DNA of 64,000 bases from Gaiella sp038230035 (GTDB lineage Bacteria > Actinomycetota > Thermoleophilia > Gaiellales > Gaiellaceae). Numbering within the stretch: the stretch's first letter is position 1; every line of letters begins with the position of its first letter. The notes below the pieces were generated by a model. The model searched no databases, was not told the origin of the DNA, and saw nothing but the letters and a program-made list of their open reading frames with translations. A program made the position numbers and the translations under genes. The stretch lies in the NCBI GenBank assembly GCA_038230035.1, contig JBBRNX010000001.1:403591-467590 (forward strand), in the 5' to 3' direction. Below are positions 15,821-24,305 of this stretch, piece by piece.

Positions 15821-16750
15821 GTGAGCATGGATCCGGATGCAGGGAGAGGTCGGACGCTCGTCGAGGAGAGCCGCGAGGCGGTTGTCGTGCTCGACGAGGG
15901 CGACATCGTCCTCATAGCGAGCCGTCGTGCTCGGCAGTCGATCGACGGTCTTGTCGAAGGAGACGCGCTGCCCGCGGGTGTGCTCTCGGGCGAGCGCGGG
16001 CTCGTCCCGCTGGTTGTCCCCTACGAGGTGGGTGGTCGCCGTGAGCGGCTCGTCTACCTGAGTCGTGAGGGAGACCTCGCTGCCTACGAGGAGCTGCGGG
16101 CGGGATTCACCGCCGCGGTGTCGCACGAGCTGCGGACGCCGCTCGCGCGACTGCTGGCGCTGCTCGAGATGGCGATGCTCCCTGGCGAAGATGTTGCGGC
16201 GCTCGTCGACCAGGCGCGCGGCGAGGTGGAACAGGTCCGCGAGCTGATAGACGAGGTGCTGTTCCTGAGCGAGCTCGAGTCGGGGGCGCGGGTCGTCGCG
16301 CTCGGCTCCGTCCCGATCCTGCCGGAGCTCGAAGCCTTCGTCGTCGAGCTCGCCGATCGCTCGGCTCGCGCCGGTGTGGCTCTCTTCGTCGAGGGCGACC
16401 CGGAGATCGAGCTCCCGTTGCGACCCCGCATGCTCCGTGTGATCGCGCAGAACCTGGCCGAGAACGCGATCCGCTACGCCGGACCAGGCGCAACCTTCAC
16501 TCTCGCCGTCGAGCGCATCGGCGACGAGATCGTCCTGCGCGGCGCCGACGACGGTGTCGGAGTGAGCGAGACCGAGCTGGGACGGCTGTTCGAGCGCTTC
16601 TTCCGTGCTGATCGGGCGCGAGCGTCGCGAGGCACGGGACTAGGACTGGCAATCGTCAAGCACATCGTGACGCAGTCCGGCGGGACGGTCGAGGCGCGCG
16701 GCAGCCGTGGGCACGGTCTCGAGATCCGCTGCACGTACCCGGCAGCCTGA
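15821..16750 (+). CDS. soluble sensor histidine kinase, PhoR-like
   Basis: About 309 residues with no membrane segment. A short PAS-like N-terminus (ESREAVVVLDEGDIVLIASR) is followed by the H-box AAVSHELRTPLARLL, N-box RVIAQNLAENAIRYAG, G1 ADDGVGVSE, F-box FERFFRAD and G2 GTGLGLAIVKHIV. It precedes the pst operon directly and is divergent from the regulator/RTX genes, so a phosphate-sensing role with PhoU is a good hypothesis. Start may be the GTG at 15821 or the ATG at 15827. Lack of membrane helices fits control by the PstSCAB-PhoU complex rather than an external ligand. Confidence 0.8.
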   Translation: MSMDPDAGRGRTLVEESREAVVVLDEGDIVLIASRRARQSIDGLVEGDALPAGVLSGERGLVPLVVPYEVGGRRERLVYLSREGDLAAYEELRAGFTAAVSHELRTPLARLLALLEMAMLPGEDVAALVDQARGEVEQVRELIDEVLFLSELESGARVVALGSVPILPELEAFVVELADRSARAGVALFVEGDPEIELPLRPRMLRVIAQNLAENAIRYAGPGATFTLAVERIGDEIVLRGADDGVGVSETELGRLFERFFRADRARASRGTGLGLAIVKHIVTQSGGTVEARGSRGHGLEIRCTYPAA

Positions 16751-16763
16751 CGCGCCCCCACTG

Positions 16764-16806
16764 ACGACCCGGTGCCTGGCACGGGACAGGCACGCGCACG
16801 GGTCGT
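16764..16806 (+). terminator. two-part hairpin between the kinase gene and pstB
   Basis: Outer arms ACGACCC (16764-16770) and GGGTCGT (16800-16806), inner arms GTGCCTG (16772-16778) and CAGGCAC (16787-16793), with a GGGACAG core. It begins 14 nt after the kinase stop, and its right arm touches the first PHO-box repeat. Confidence 0.5.
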
Positions 16807-16837
16807 TCACCACTTCGTCACCAAAGGTTCACGACCG
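16805..16837 (+). promoter_or_regulatory. PHO box upstream of pstB
   Basis: Three 11-nt direct repeats: GTTCACCACTT, CGTCACCAAAG and GTTCACGACCG. The GTTCACC core and 11-nt period are those of the actinobacterial PhoP binding site. It lies 42 nt before the pstB GTG. Confidence 0.7.
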
Positions 16838-16878
16838 GGTAGCCCCAGCCCAGCGGGGGCGAGACGACACTCGGCTCG

Positions 16879-17739
16879 GTGAGCTTGACGATGACGCAGA
16901 TCGACGCGCAGAAGCTCGGGGCGCTCGCCCAGAGCGAGTTGCCCGAATCGGCCGCCGGTCGTAAGACGGTATTCGGCGTCGACGGCCTCTCGGTCAGCTA
17001 CGCCGGAAACCTCGCGTTGAACGACGTCTCGCTCGACATCTTCGAGAACTCGGTCACCGCGTTCATCGGACCCTCCGGGTGCGGCAAGAGCACGTTCATC
17101 CGCTGCTTCAACCGGATGAACGACCTGATTCCGGGCGCGGCCGTCAACGGCACGGTGCTCTACCACGGCCAGGACCTCTACGGCGGCTCGGTTGACCCGG
17201 TGGAGGTGCGGCGGCGCATCGGGATGGTCTTCCAGAAGCCGAACCCGTTCCCCAAGTCGATCTACGACAACATCGCCTTCGGGCCGCGGGTGCTCGGGAT
17301 GAAAGACGATCTCGATGGCCGCGTCGAGCGTGCGCTTCGCAGCGCTGCGCTCTGGGAAGAGGCGAAGGACCGCCTCAAGGACAACGCGCTCGGCCTCTCA
17401 GGCGGTCAGCAGCAGCGCCTCTGCATCGCGCGCGCGCTTGCGGTCGAGCCGGACGTGATCCTGATGGACGAGCCTGCCTCCGCGCTCGACCCGATTTCGA
17501 CGAGCCGTATCGAGGACCTGATGCACGAGCTGAAGAAGGACTACACGATCGTGATCGTCACGCACAACATGCAGCAGGCGGCGCGTGTGGCGGATATGAC
17601 CGCGTTCTTCAGCGTCGAGGTGCACGAGGACGGCGCAGGGCGCAACGGCATCCTCGTCGAGTACGACCAGACCTCGAAGATCTTCACCAACCCGTCGGAT
17701 CAGCGGACCGAGGACTACGTGACGGGGCGGTTCGGGTAA
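16879..17739 (+). CDS. pstB: phosphate ABC transporter ATP-binding protein PstB
   Basis: A 286-residue ATPase that powers high-affinity phosphate import through PstC-PstA. Walker A GPSGCGKST, Q-loop VFQKPNPFPKSIYDNI, signature LSGGQQQRL, Walker B VILMDEPASALDP and the switch His in IVTHNMQQAARVAD are all present. The GTG at 16879 is used; an ATG at 16891 is also possible, and homology begins only at VFGVDGLSVSY. The first gene after a PHO box. The order B-U-S-C-A is unusual; most genomes have S-C-A-B-U. Confidence 0.95.
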   Translation: MSLTMTQIDAQKLGALAQSELPESAAGRKTVFGVDGLSVSYAGNLALNDVSLDIFENSVTAFIGPSGCGKSTFIRCFNRMNDLIPGAAVNGTVLYHGQDLYGGSVDPVEVRRRIGMVFQKPNPFPKSIYDNIAFGPRVLGMKDDLDGRVERALRSAALWEEAKDRLKDNALGLSGGQQQRLCIARALAVEPDVILMDEPASALDPISTSRIEDLMHELKKDYTIVIVTHNMQQAARVADMTAFFSVEVHEDGAGRNGILVEYDQTSKIFTNPSDQRTEDYVTGRFG

Positions 17740-17743
17740 GCCG

Positions 17744-18409
17744 ATGGAGAAGCTGCGAGTCACGTTCCACGAAGAGCTCGCGCAGCTCGAGGAGTCCTTG
17801 CAATTCGAGGCGCGACTCGTATTGCGCTCGATTCGCGGCGCGACCGAGGCAGTAGTCACGCAGGACGTCGAGCTCGCCGAGGAGGTGATCGCCTTCGACG
17901 ACGAGATCGACGGCAGCTGCACCGTGGTGATGCAAGGCGTCGAGCTCCTGCTCGCGCGACAGACCCCGGTCGCCGGGGATCTCAGGCTCGCCCTCGCGGT
18001 GCTCTATTCGAACCTCCATCTCGAGCGGATGGGCGACCAGTGCACGACGATCGCCAAGCTGACCAAGCTCGCCGCCGACCTCTCCCCGGATCAGGAACTG
18101 CTCGACGGCTTCCGCGAGATGGGCGAGCGCGCCGAGGAGATGACTCGCGTCGCGATGCAGGCGCTCCAGAATCGCGACGGTGCGCTCGCCGAGTCGCTCA
18201 TGGATCTCGACGAGTTGATCGACCGCGCCAACAAGCGGGTCGTCGGTCGCGTGCTCGAGCTCGGTCAGCACAACCTGGAGTGGGGCATGCGGATGATCCT
18301 CGTCTCCCGCTGCCTCGAGCGGATCGGCGACAACGCCGTCGACATCGGCGAGCAGACGTCTTACCTCGTCACCGGCGACTTTCGCGAGTTCACAGACGCC
18401 TCGCACTGA
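17744..18409 (+). CDS. phoU: phosphate signalling complex protein PhoU
   Basis: A 221-residue all-helical protein with the tandem three-helix PhoU repeat: TFHEELAQLEESL at the start, ETPVAG-like RQTPVAGDLRLALAVL in the first half, and WGMRMILVSRCLERIGDNAV in the second, the last being a metal-binding E/DxxxD-type helix. PhoU links the Pst transporter to the sensor kinase and restrains uptake and signalling when phosphate is abundant. It starts 4 nt after pstB and is followed by a second PHO box. Confidence 0.93.
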   Translation: MEKLRVTFHEELAQLEESLQFEARLVLRSIRGATEAVVTQDVELAEEVIAFDDEIDGSCTVVMQGVELLLARQTPVAGDLRLALAVLYSNLHLERMGDQCTTIAKLTKLAADLSPDQELLDGFREMGERAEEMTRVAMQALQNRDGALAESLMDLDELIDRANKRVVGRVLELGQHNLEWGMRMILVSRCLERIGDNAVDIGEQTSYLVTGDFREFTDASH

Positions 18410-18416
18410 GGCGCGC

Positions 18417-18438
18417 GTTCACCAGTGCGTCACCGGAT
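18417..18438 (+). promoter_or_regulatory. second PHO box, upstream of pstS
   Basis: Direct repeats GTTCACCAGTG and CGTCACCGGAT, the same 11-nt units as at 16805, 99 nt before the pstS ATG. This gives pstS its own phosphate-starvation promoter inside the operon. Confidence 0.65.
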
Positions 18439-18537
18439 CGAAACCACCGTGAAGCCCACACATCGGACAGCGGCCGTGAAGCTGGGCACGCAAGCCAGCT
18501 TGTACATACACACCTGTCATCGAGGGAGAGGGAGAAC

Positions 18538-19575
18538 ATGAAAAGAGCGCTCGCACTCGTTGCGCTCGTAGGCGTCATCGCGATCGCGGCAGTCGCCGGT
18601 CGCGCCGACGCTGCGGCAAGCAAGTCGTCCGCCGGCTCGCTGACCGGCGCGGGAAGCTCGTTCGTCTTCCCGCTCGTCTCGGCCTGGATCCCGGCACTCG
18701 GGTCCGCGTACGGGCTCAACGTCAGCTACTCCGCGATCGGCTCAGGCGCCGGCATCGCAGCTGTGTCGGCGCGGACGGTCGACTTCGGTGCGACCGATGC
18801 GCCGCTGTCGGCCGACCAATTCACCGCCTGCAAGGGTTGTGTCGAGATCCCGTGGGCTCTGTCGGCCACGTCGATCCCGATCAACCTCCCGGGGCTCAAC
18901 TGCATCGTCAAGCTGACCGGTGCGATCATCGCGGACATCTATCTCGGCAAGATCTCGAGCTGGGACGACACGCGGATCAAGGCGATCAACGGCAGCTGCA
19001 ACCTGCCGAGCCAGAAGATCACGCCCGTCTATCGCTCGGACAACTCGGGCACGACCTACAACTTCACGGACTTCCTGTCGGCCGTGAACCCGGAGTGGAA
19101 GTCGAAGCTCGGCCGCGGTGTCAACGCGCAGTGGCCCGCGGGAGTCGGCGCCAAGGGCAGCTCCGGTGTCGCAGGTGTGCTGACGAAGACTGTCGGCGCG
19201 ATCGGCTACGTCGATGTCGCCTACGCGTTGAAGAATAAGCTCCGCTTCGCGAGCATCAAGAACGCCTCCGGCAAGTTCGCGACCCCCGGTCTGCGGGGTA
19301 TCTCGGCCGCGGCCGCCACGCTTCCGAAGAAGATCACGGGCAACGGCGAGGTGTCGATCGTCAACCCGGCGAAGGGGAACCCGCTCGCATACCCGATCAG
19401 CACGTTTACCTACGTGATCGTGCCGACCTCCTCGTCAAAGGCGGCCGATCTGAGGAAGATGGTGTACTGGGCCGTCACCTCGGGTCAGAAGCTCGGGCCG
19501 AAGCTGCTCTTCCAGCCGCTGCCCAAGCAGGTGCAGGCCTTCGACTACAAGCAGATCAAGCAGATTCAGGGCTGA
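18538..19575 (+). CDS. pstS: phosphate-binding protein PstS
   Basis: A 345-residue extracytoplasmic phosphate receptor. The signal peptide (MKRALALVALVGVIAIAAVA then GRADA) has no lipobox cysteine, so it would be released or held by another means rather than being a lipoprotein. Phosphate-loop segments are LTGAGSSFVFPLVSAW, VDFGATDAPLS, YRSDNSGTTYNFTDFL and GSSGVAG. GGGAGAGGGAG directly precedes the ATG. With PstCAB it completes the importer. Four cysteines (FTACKGC, LNC, GSC) may form two disulfides. Confidence 0.93.
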   Translation: MKRALALVALVGVIAIAAVAGRADAAASKSSAGSLTGAGSSFVFPLVSAWIPALGSAYGLNVSYSAIGSGAGIAAVSARTVDFGATDAPLSADQFTACKGCVEIPWALSATSIPINLPGLNCIVKLTGAIIADIYLGKISSWDDTRIKAINGSCNLPSQKITPVYRSDNSGTTYNFTDFLSAVNPEWKSKLGRGVNAQWPAGVGAKGSSGVAGVLTKTVGAIGYVDVAYALKNKLRFASIKNASGKFATPGLRGISAAAATLPKKITGNGEVSIVNPAKGNPLAYPISTFTYVIVPTSSSKAADLRKMVYWAVTSGQKLGPKLLFQPLPKQVQAFDYKQIKQIQG

Positions 19576-19584
19576 GCACACGCC

Positions 19585-20556
19585 GTGAGCTCGACTACGC
19601 CTGAGCCGCAGCTGCCGGTCGGCGGGATCCCTGCCCGCCGGCAGCTGCGATTCGGCGACGTCGCCCTGCAGGGCATTGCGCTCGTCGCGGCGGTGGGAAG
19701 CGCCGTGCTACTCGGACTGCTCGCCTACAAGGTCGTCGCCCAGGCGTGGCCCGCGATCCGCCACTCCGGGCTGTCGTTCGTCTGGACATACGCCTGGAAC
19801 CCGAACTCGGCAGCCTTTGGGGCCGCCTCGTTCATCTTCGGGACGGTCGTCACGTCGTTCGTCGCGCTCCTGATCGCGACGCCCCTCGCGATTGCGATCG
19901 CGCTCTTCCTGACCGAGATTGCGCCCAAGCGGGTGAGAGCGCCGATCGCCACGGTCGTCGAGTTACTGGCTGCCATCCCGAGCGTCGTCCTTGGGCTCTG
20001 GGGAATACTCGTCTTCGGCCCTTGGCTCAATGCGAATCTGGAGCCGTGGCTGCAGGGAGCGTTCGGCTTCTTGCCGATCTTCTCCGGGCCGACGAGCTCG
20101 GTCGGCATCCTCCCGGCTTCCTTGATCCTCACGATCATGATCGTCCCGATCATCTCGTCGCTCTGCAGGGAGCTCTTCAGCCGTGTGCCCGATGAGCTCG
20201 CCGCGGGATCGCTCGCGCTCGGCTCGACGAGGTGGGAGGCGCTGCGGAAGGTTGTGATTCCGTTCGCTGCACCGGGAATTGTCGCGGCGATGCTACTGGG
20301 CCTTGGTCGGGCGTTCGGCGAGGCCATTGCCGTATCCCAGACTATGGGCGGACGGACGAACATCCCGGCCTCGCTCTTTGCTCCTGGCGACACTTTGGGT
20401 AGCAAGATCGCCAACAGCTACCAGGGCGCAGGCACGGGCTTGGAAACACAATCGCTGCTCTACCTGGCGGCGATCCTGATGGTCATCTCACTGCTGACGA
20501 ACCTCGCCGCGCAGGGCGTCGTGAGCAAGTTCGAGACAGCGCGGAGGCTTCAGTGA
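19585..20556 (+). CDS. pstC: phosphate ABC transporter permease PstC
   Basis: A 323-residue permease with six main transmembrane helices. The EAA loop is ELAAGSLALGSTRWEALRKV, followed by IPFAAPGIVAAMLLGLGRAF and GEAIAVSQTMGG. A long extracytoplasmic loop follows helix 1. GTG start 9 nt after pstS; its end overlaps pstA by 4 nt. Confidence 0.93.
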   Translation: MSSTTPEPQLPVGGIPARRQLRFGDVALQGIALVAAVGSAVLLGLLAYKVVAQAWPAIRHSGLSFVWTYAWNPNSAAFGAASFIFGTVVTSFVALLIATPLAIAIALFLTEIAPKRVRAPIATVVELLAAIPSVVLGLWGILVFGPWLNANLEPWLQGAFGFLPIFSGPTSSVGILPASLILTIMIVPIISSLCRELFSRVPDELAAGSLALGSTRWEALRKVVIPFAAPGIVAAMLLGLGRAFGEAIAVSQTMGGRTNIPASLFAPGDTLGSKIANSYQGAGTGLETQSLLYLAAILMVISLLTNLAAQGVVSKFETARRLQ

Positions 20557-21446
20557 CGACCGCCGGGCTTGATCCGCGCTACGACATCGGCACCCCGTCG
20601 AGCGGTCTTGCACGCAGGCGCGCCGTCCAGAAAATTGTCGCGACCGTCGCGATCCTCAGCGCGGTACTGGCGTGCGCCGTCCTGTTCATCGTCCTCGGCT
20701 CGGTCATCTCGAAGGGCCTCAGCCAGCTCGACCTTTCGTTCTTCACGAAGCCGAAGGCGTTGTTTGGTGAGAAGAGCGGCATCGCCGACGCGCTGCTCGG
20801 CAGCGTACTGATCGTCGGCCTGGCGACGCTGTTCTCGGTTCCGCTCGCTGTGCTCGTCGCGGTCTACGTCTCCGAGTATGCGGGCCCTCGCGCAGCCCGC
20901 TTCTTCAGGTTGGTGCTCGACATCCTGAACGGCATTCCCGCGATCGTCGTCGGCATCTTCATCTTCGGGCTGCTCGTCGTGGGGGGAGGTCAGAGCGCGA
21001 TCTACGGTTCGCTCAGCCTGGCGGTCCTGATGCTGCCTCTCGTTTCGCGTGCTACCCAGGAGGTGCTGGCGCTCGTTCCCCGGGCGCTACGCGAAGCGAG
21101 TCTCGCGCTCGGGGTGCCGCGCTGGAGGACGGTCTACAGCATCGTTCTGCCGACCGCGATCGGCGGCATTCTCACCGGTGTCGTGCTGGCTGTCGCCCGC
21201 GTCGCGGGCGAGACTGCTCCGCTCCTCTTCACATCGTCGCTCGCGGCGAACGCGATCTCGGGCGACGTCACAAAGCCGCTCGCGTCGCTGCCGCTTGCGA
21301 TCTTCACCTTCTCCGAATCACCTGACCCAAACGATCAGGCCGCTGGCTGGGCGGCCGCGCTGGTCCTGATCGCGTTCGTCCTCGTGATGAACATCCTCGC
21401 GAAGACGTTCGCAGCCGCGAAGCGCAAGAAGTTGGAAGGCGCGTAG
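20553..21446 (+). CDS. pstA: phosphate ABC transporter permease PstA
   Basis: A 297-residue partner of PstC with six transmembrane helices. The coupling loop is REASLALGVPRWRTVYSIVL followed by PTAIGGILTGVVLAVARVAG and ETAPLLFT, the standard PstA ending. GTGA overlap with pstC. The last canonical pst gene; a cyclic-nucleotide-binding-like gene follows 3 nt later. Confidence 0.93.
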   Translation: MTTAGLDPRYDIGTPSSGLARRRAVQKIVATVAILSAVLACAVLFIVLGSVISKGLSQLDLSFFTKPKALFGEKSGIADALLGSVLIVGLATLFSVPLAVLVAVYVSEYAGPRAARFFRLVLDILNGIPAIVVGIFIFGLLVVGGGQSAIYGSLSLAVLMLPLVSRATQEVLALVPRALREASLALGVPRWRTVYSIVLPTAIGGILTGVVLAVARVAGETAPLLFTSSLAANAISGDVTKPLASLPLAIFTFSESPDPNDQAAGWAAALVLIAFVLVMNILAKTFAAAKRKKLEGA

Positions 21447-21449
21447 ACC

Positions 21450-21841
21450 ATGCGTCCGGAGCCTGAGGCGCTCGCTTCCGTGCCACTGTTTGCCGCACTC
21501 GAGCCTGCTGAGCTCACCCGCGTCTCGGGGTGGATGGAGATCCGGCACGCTGATGCCGGCGACCGACTCGTGATCGAGGGTGCGACCGGCTACTCGTTCT
21601 TCGTGCTCCAGGAAGGAACAGCGGCGGTTACGAAGGACGGCGAGGAGATCGCGACGCCCGGTGCCGGCGACTTCTTTGGCGAACTGGCGCTCACCGGAGT
21701 CGGGCGGCGCACTGCCACCGTCACCGCGACATCGCGTGTGACGCTCGCAGCCATGTTCGGATTGCAGTTCCGCCTGCTCGAAAGCGAGCTTCCTGACACG
21801 CGGATCTCATCAAGCGCGCAGCCGCCGACCGCCTCGGCTAG
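21450..21841 (+). pseudogene. cyclic nucleotide-binding domain protein, frameshifted near its C-terminus
   Basis: A single cNMP-binding beta-roll of about 130 residues: SVPLFAALEPAELTRVSGWM at the start, then the phosphate-binding-cassette-like GDFFGELALTGVGRRTATV. No DNA-binding domain. The frame runs on after ESELPDT without family likeness, while the next frame over reads DLIKRAAADRLG and stops at 21839-21841, the normal ending of such proteins. One base is missing near 21800. It follows pstA by 3 nt, so it may tune phosphate uptake, for example by contact with the transporter; this is inferred from position only. Confidence 0.65.
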
Positions 21842-21847
21842 CGCCCC

Positions 21848-22741
21848 TTACGCAGCGACGCGGAGATGCTCGGCAAGCTCGAGCGCAGCGCCTTCTCGGA
21901 GACCGCCGCGGGCGACCGCGAGCTCAACCTCGAGGCGGCGCTGAATGGCAGAGAGGATCGTCGTCCCAGCGGGCAGCAGCCGAGCCCTCCAGCGCGGGAT
22001 GCCGTACGTTCGCTCGACGTCCTTCGCCTTGCGGCGCGAGACGATCTCGAGCGCCTCCTCCAACTCGGCTGCACCGAGCGTTCCACCGACAAGTTTCTGC
22101 AGCGAGCGCGCCGTTCCACCTGTGGCGAGAGCCGCTTCGACCGCCGGCGGGGTGATGTCGGCGAGGAGCGCGTTCAGCTCGACTCGTGCCGCTGCCAGCT
22201 CCCGACGACGTGGTGGATCGGACTCCATATGCCGGCGCGTCAGTCTCAGCGAGCCGATGTCGATCGACCGGATCCACGTCGGCGCACCATACGGGGAGCC
22301 GATCGCGATCTGCGCTGAGCCACCGCCGACGTCGCAGACCGCGACATTCGTCGCGGCGAGCGGAGCGGTTGCCAAGGCGCCGACGTAGGCGAGTGACGCT
22401 TCCACCGCGGCGCTGAGGAGGCGTGCGCGAACGCCCGTCATACGGACGATGGAGCGGGCGAGCTCCTCACCGTTCACGCTTTGACGCCCGGGCGACGTGA
22501 CGAGGACGGTGATGTCGTCGACGCCGACGGCGCGCGCCGTCGCGAGCCCCTCGACGACGGCCCGTGTCACCTCGTTGATCTTCGCCTGCGAGATGGCGCC
22601 GCGCCGCTCGATCTCGTCACCGAGCCCGATCGGCGCCCGAGTTTCACGCACGGTCCGCGTCACGCCGTCGCGCACGTCTGCCACCAGCAGACGTGCCGTG
22701 TTGGAGCCGACGTCGATGACACCGACACGCATCTGCCCCAT
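21848..22741 (-). CDS. Ppx/GppA-family phosphatase (exopolyphosphatase-like)
   Basis: A 297-residue member of the ASKHA Ppx/GppA family, which removes terminal phosphate from polyphosphate or pppGpp. VGVIDVGSNTARLLVADV is the phosphate-1 motif and VAVCDVGGGSAQIAIG the phosphate-2 motif. The region usually reading SGxEEA is SAAVEASLAYVGA, which keeps only one of the acidic residues, so activity may differ. GTARSLQKL is the adenosine-type motif. Starts are possible at 22741 or 22732 (MRVGVIDVGSN). Convergent with the pst operon and close to ppk1, fitting polyphosphate turnover. Confidence 0.82.
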   Translation of the reverse strand: MGQMRVGVIDVGSNTARLLVADVRDGVTRTVRETRAPIGLGDEIERRGAISQAKINEVTRAVVEGLATARAVGVDDITVLVTSPGRQSVNGEELARSIVRMTGVRARLLSAAVEASLAYVGALATAPLAATNVAVCDVGGGSAQIAIGSPYGAPTWIRSIDIGSLRLTRRHMESDPPRRRELAAARVELNALLADITPPAVEAALATGGTARSLQKLVGGTLGAAELEEALEIVSRRKAKDVERTYGIPRWRARLLPAGTTILSAIQRRLEVELAVARGGLREGAALELAEHLRVAA

Positions 22742-22886
22742 CCTGCCGTTCGCATCCGACGGCGCTCGCCCGGCGCCGGGGCGATGTCGTGAAGAGGTGG
22801 TAGCAGTTTGGATCGGCGCTCTCGGTAGGCGTGTGTCGGAGCCGTCGCACCAGCCGAGCGCGGCGCGGGTGAGCCAACAGCCGGGC

Positions 22887-22892
22887 TAGGCT
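22887..22892 (+). promoter_or_regulatory. -10 box TAGGCT of a probably leaderless transcript
   Basis: TAGGCT followed by 6 nt and then the GTG of the CYTH-CHAD gene at 22899; no Shine-Dalgarno sequence is present. Confidence 0.5.
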
Positions 22893-22898
22893 GACCGC

Positions 22899-24305
22899 GT
22901 GCGGGAGACGCTCGAGCGGGAGGTCAAGCTTGCGCCCGGCGACGGTTTCACGATGCCGGAGCTCGGCGGTGAGGCGCTACCGACGCGCGCGTTCGTGTCG
23001 ACCTACTACGACACGCCAGATTTTCGGCTCGCCCGCCACCGGGTCACGTTCCGCCACCGCATCGAGGACGGCGCGGGAGTCTGGCAGCTGAAGATCCCGC
23101 GCGGGGACGCCCGGCTGGAGATCGAGCGGGCCGGGCCTCCGGCTGTGCCGCCGCCGGAGATGCTCGTGCTGCTACCCGCGCTTGTACGCGACGCCACGCT
23201 TGGCCCGGTTGCGCGACTGCGTACGCGGCGGCAGGTGACGCGCGTACCTGGTGCGGAGATCGCCGACGACTCGGTCGCGATCCTCGACGGACAGCACGTC
23301 GTGCGCCGCTTCCACGAGATCGAGATCGAGCTGCTCGACGGCGGCGACGAGAAGACGCTGCGGCGGTTGGAGAAGGTACTGCGAAAGGCCGGCGCCGACG
23401 GCGGCCCGTTCCGCGCGAAGCTCTACCGAGCGCTCGAGCTCGAGCCGCCCGGGCCTCCCGTCGTCCCGAAGGGTTCCTCCCCGGGTGCGGCGCTGGCGCT
23501 GCGGCTACGGGCCCAGGCGGCGGCGCTGCTCGAGCACGATCCCGGAACGCGGCTCGGGAGCGACCCGGAGGATCTTCACCAGCTGCGGGTCGCGACGCGC
23601 CGGTTGCGAGCGTTGCTCCGTGCAGGTCGGAAGCTGCTTCGCACTGAGCCGACCGACGCGCTTCGCGGTGAGCTCGGCTGGCTCGGATCCGCCCTCGGGC
23701 CGGCACGTGACCTCGACGTGCTGATCGAGCACTTTTGTGCGGAGTCGGCGGCCGTGGGAGGCGGCGCGGCCGACCTCGTCGCCGCGCTCGAAGCGCGCCG
23801 CGTCGATGCCCGATCCACGCTGGTCGACGCGCTCGGCTCCGGCCGCTACCTGCGACTGCTCGACGCCCTCGACGCCTTCGTCGCGACGCCGCCTCTCGCC
23901 GACGCCGCCCCTGTCTCGCTGGCGGCGATCTGGTGGAAGGAGACCAAGAAGCTGCGCCGCGCCGTTGCGGCGCTCGGCGACCAGCCGTCCGGCGACGAGC
24001 TGCACGCGGTCCGGATCCTGGTCAAGCGGGCGCGCTACGCGGCCGAGTTGGCCGCACACGAGCTCGGGCGCACAGGGGCCTCGTTCGTGGATCGGGCAAG
24101 GATCGCTCAGGATGTGCTCGGGGCGCATCAGGATGCAGCCGTCGGCATCGAGCAGGTCGGGAGCTGGGCACATGATCGGCCGGACGTCTCCGAGGTGGCA
24201 GCGCAGATCGTCGACCACGAGGAGGCGCGGAAGAAGCAAGCGCGAGCGGCGTGGCCGGCTGCGTGGGCGAAGCTCGACCGGGCCGCGAGCCGCGCGCGTC
24301 TGTGA
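22899..24305 (+). CDS. CYTH-CHAD domain protein (polyphosphate-associated)
   Basis: 468 residues in two domains. The CYTH tunnel domain (1-190) starts with ETLEREVKLAPG, the ExExK motif, and has STYYDTPDFRLARH and ALKLR-like strands of charged residues. The CHAD domain (about 215-465) has HQLRVATRRLRALLRAGR, HAVRILVKRARYAAELAA and LGAHQDAAV, the conserved His and Arg/Lys residues that bind polyphosphate. CYTH proteins hydrolyse tripolyphosphate; CHAD proteins localise to polyphosphate granules. The neighbours ppx, nudix and ppk1 fit that role. GTGA overlap with the Nudix gene. Confidence 0.88.
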   Translation: MRETLEREVKLAPGDGFTMPELGGEALPTRAFVSTYYDTPDFRLARHRVTFRHRIEDGAGVWQLKIPRGDARLEIERAGPPAVPPPEMLVLLPALVRDATLGPVARLRTRRQVTRVPGAEIADDSVAILDGQHVVRRFHEIEIELLDGGDEKTLRRLEKVLRKAGADGGPFRAKLYRALELEPPGPPVVPKGSSPGAALALRLRAQAAALLEHDPGTRLGSDPEDLHQLRVATRRLRALLRAGRKLLRTEPTDALRGELGWLGSALGPARDLDVLIEHFCAESAAVGGGAADLVAALEARRVDARSTLVDALGSGRYLRLLDALDAFVATPPLADAAPVSLAAIWWKETKKLRRAVAALGDQPSGDELHAVRILVKRARYAAELAAHELGRTGASFVDRARIAQDVLGAHQDAAVGIEQVGSWAHDRPDVSEVAAQIVDHEEARKKQARAAWPAAWAKLDRAASRARL

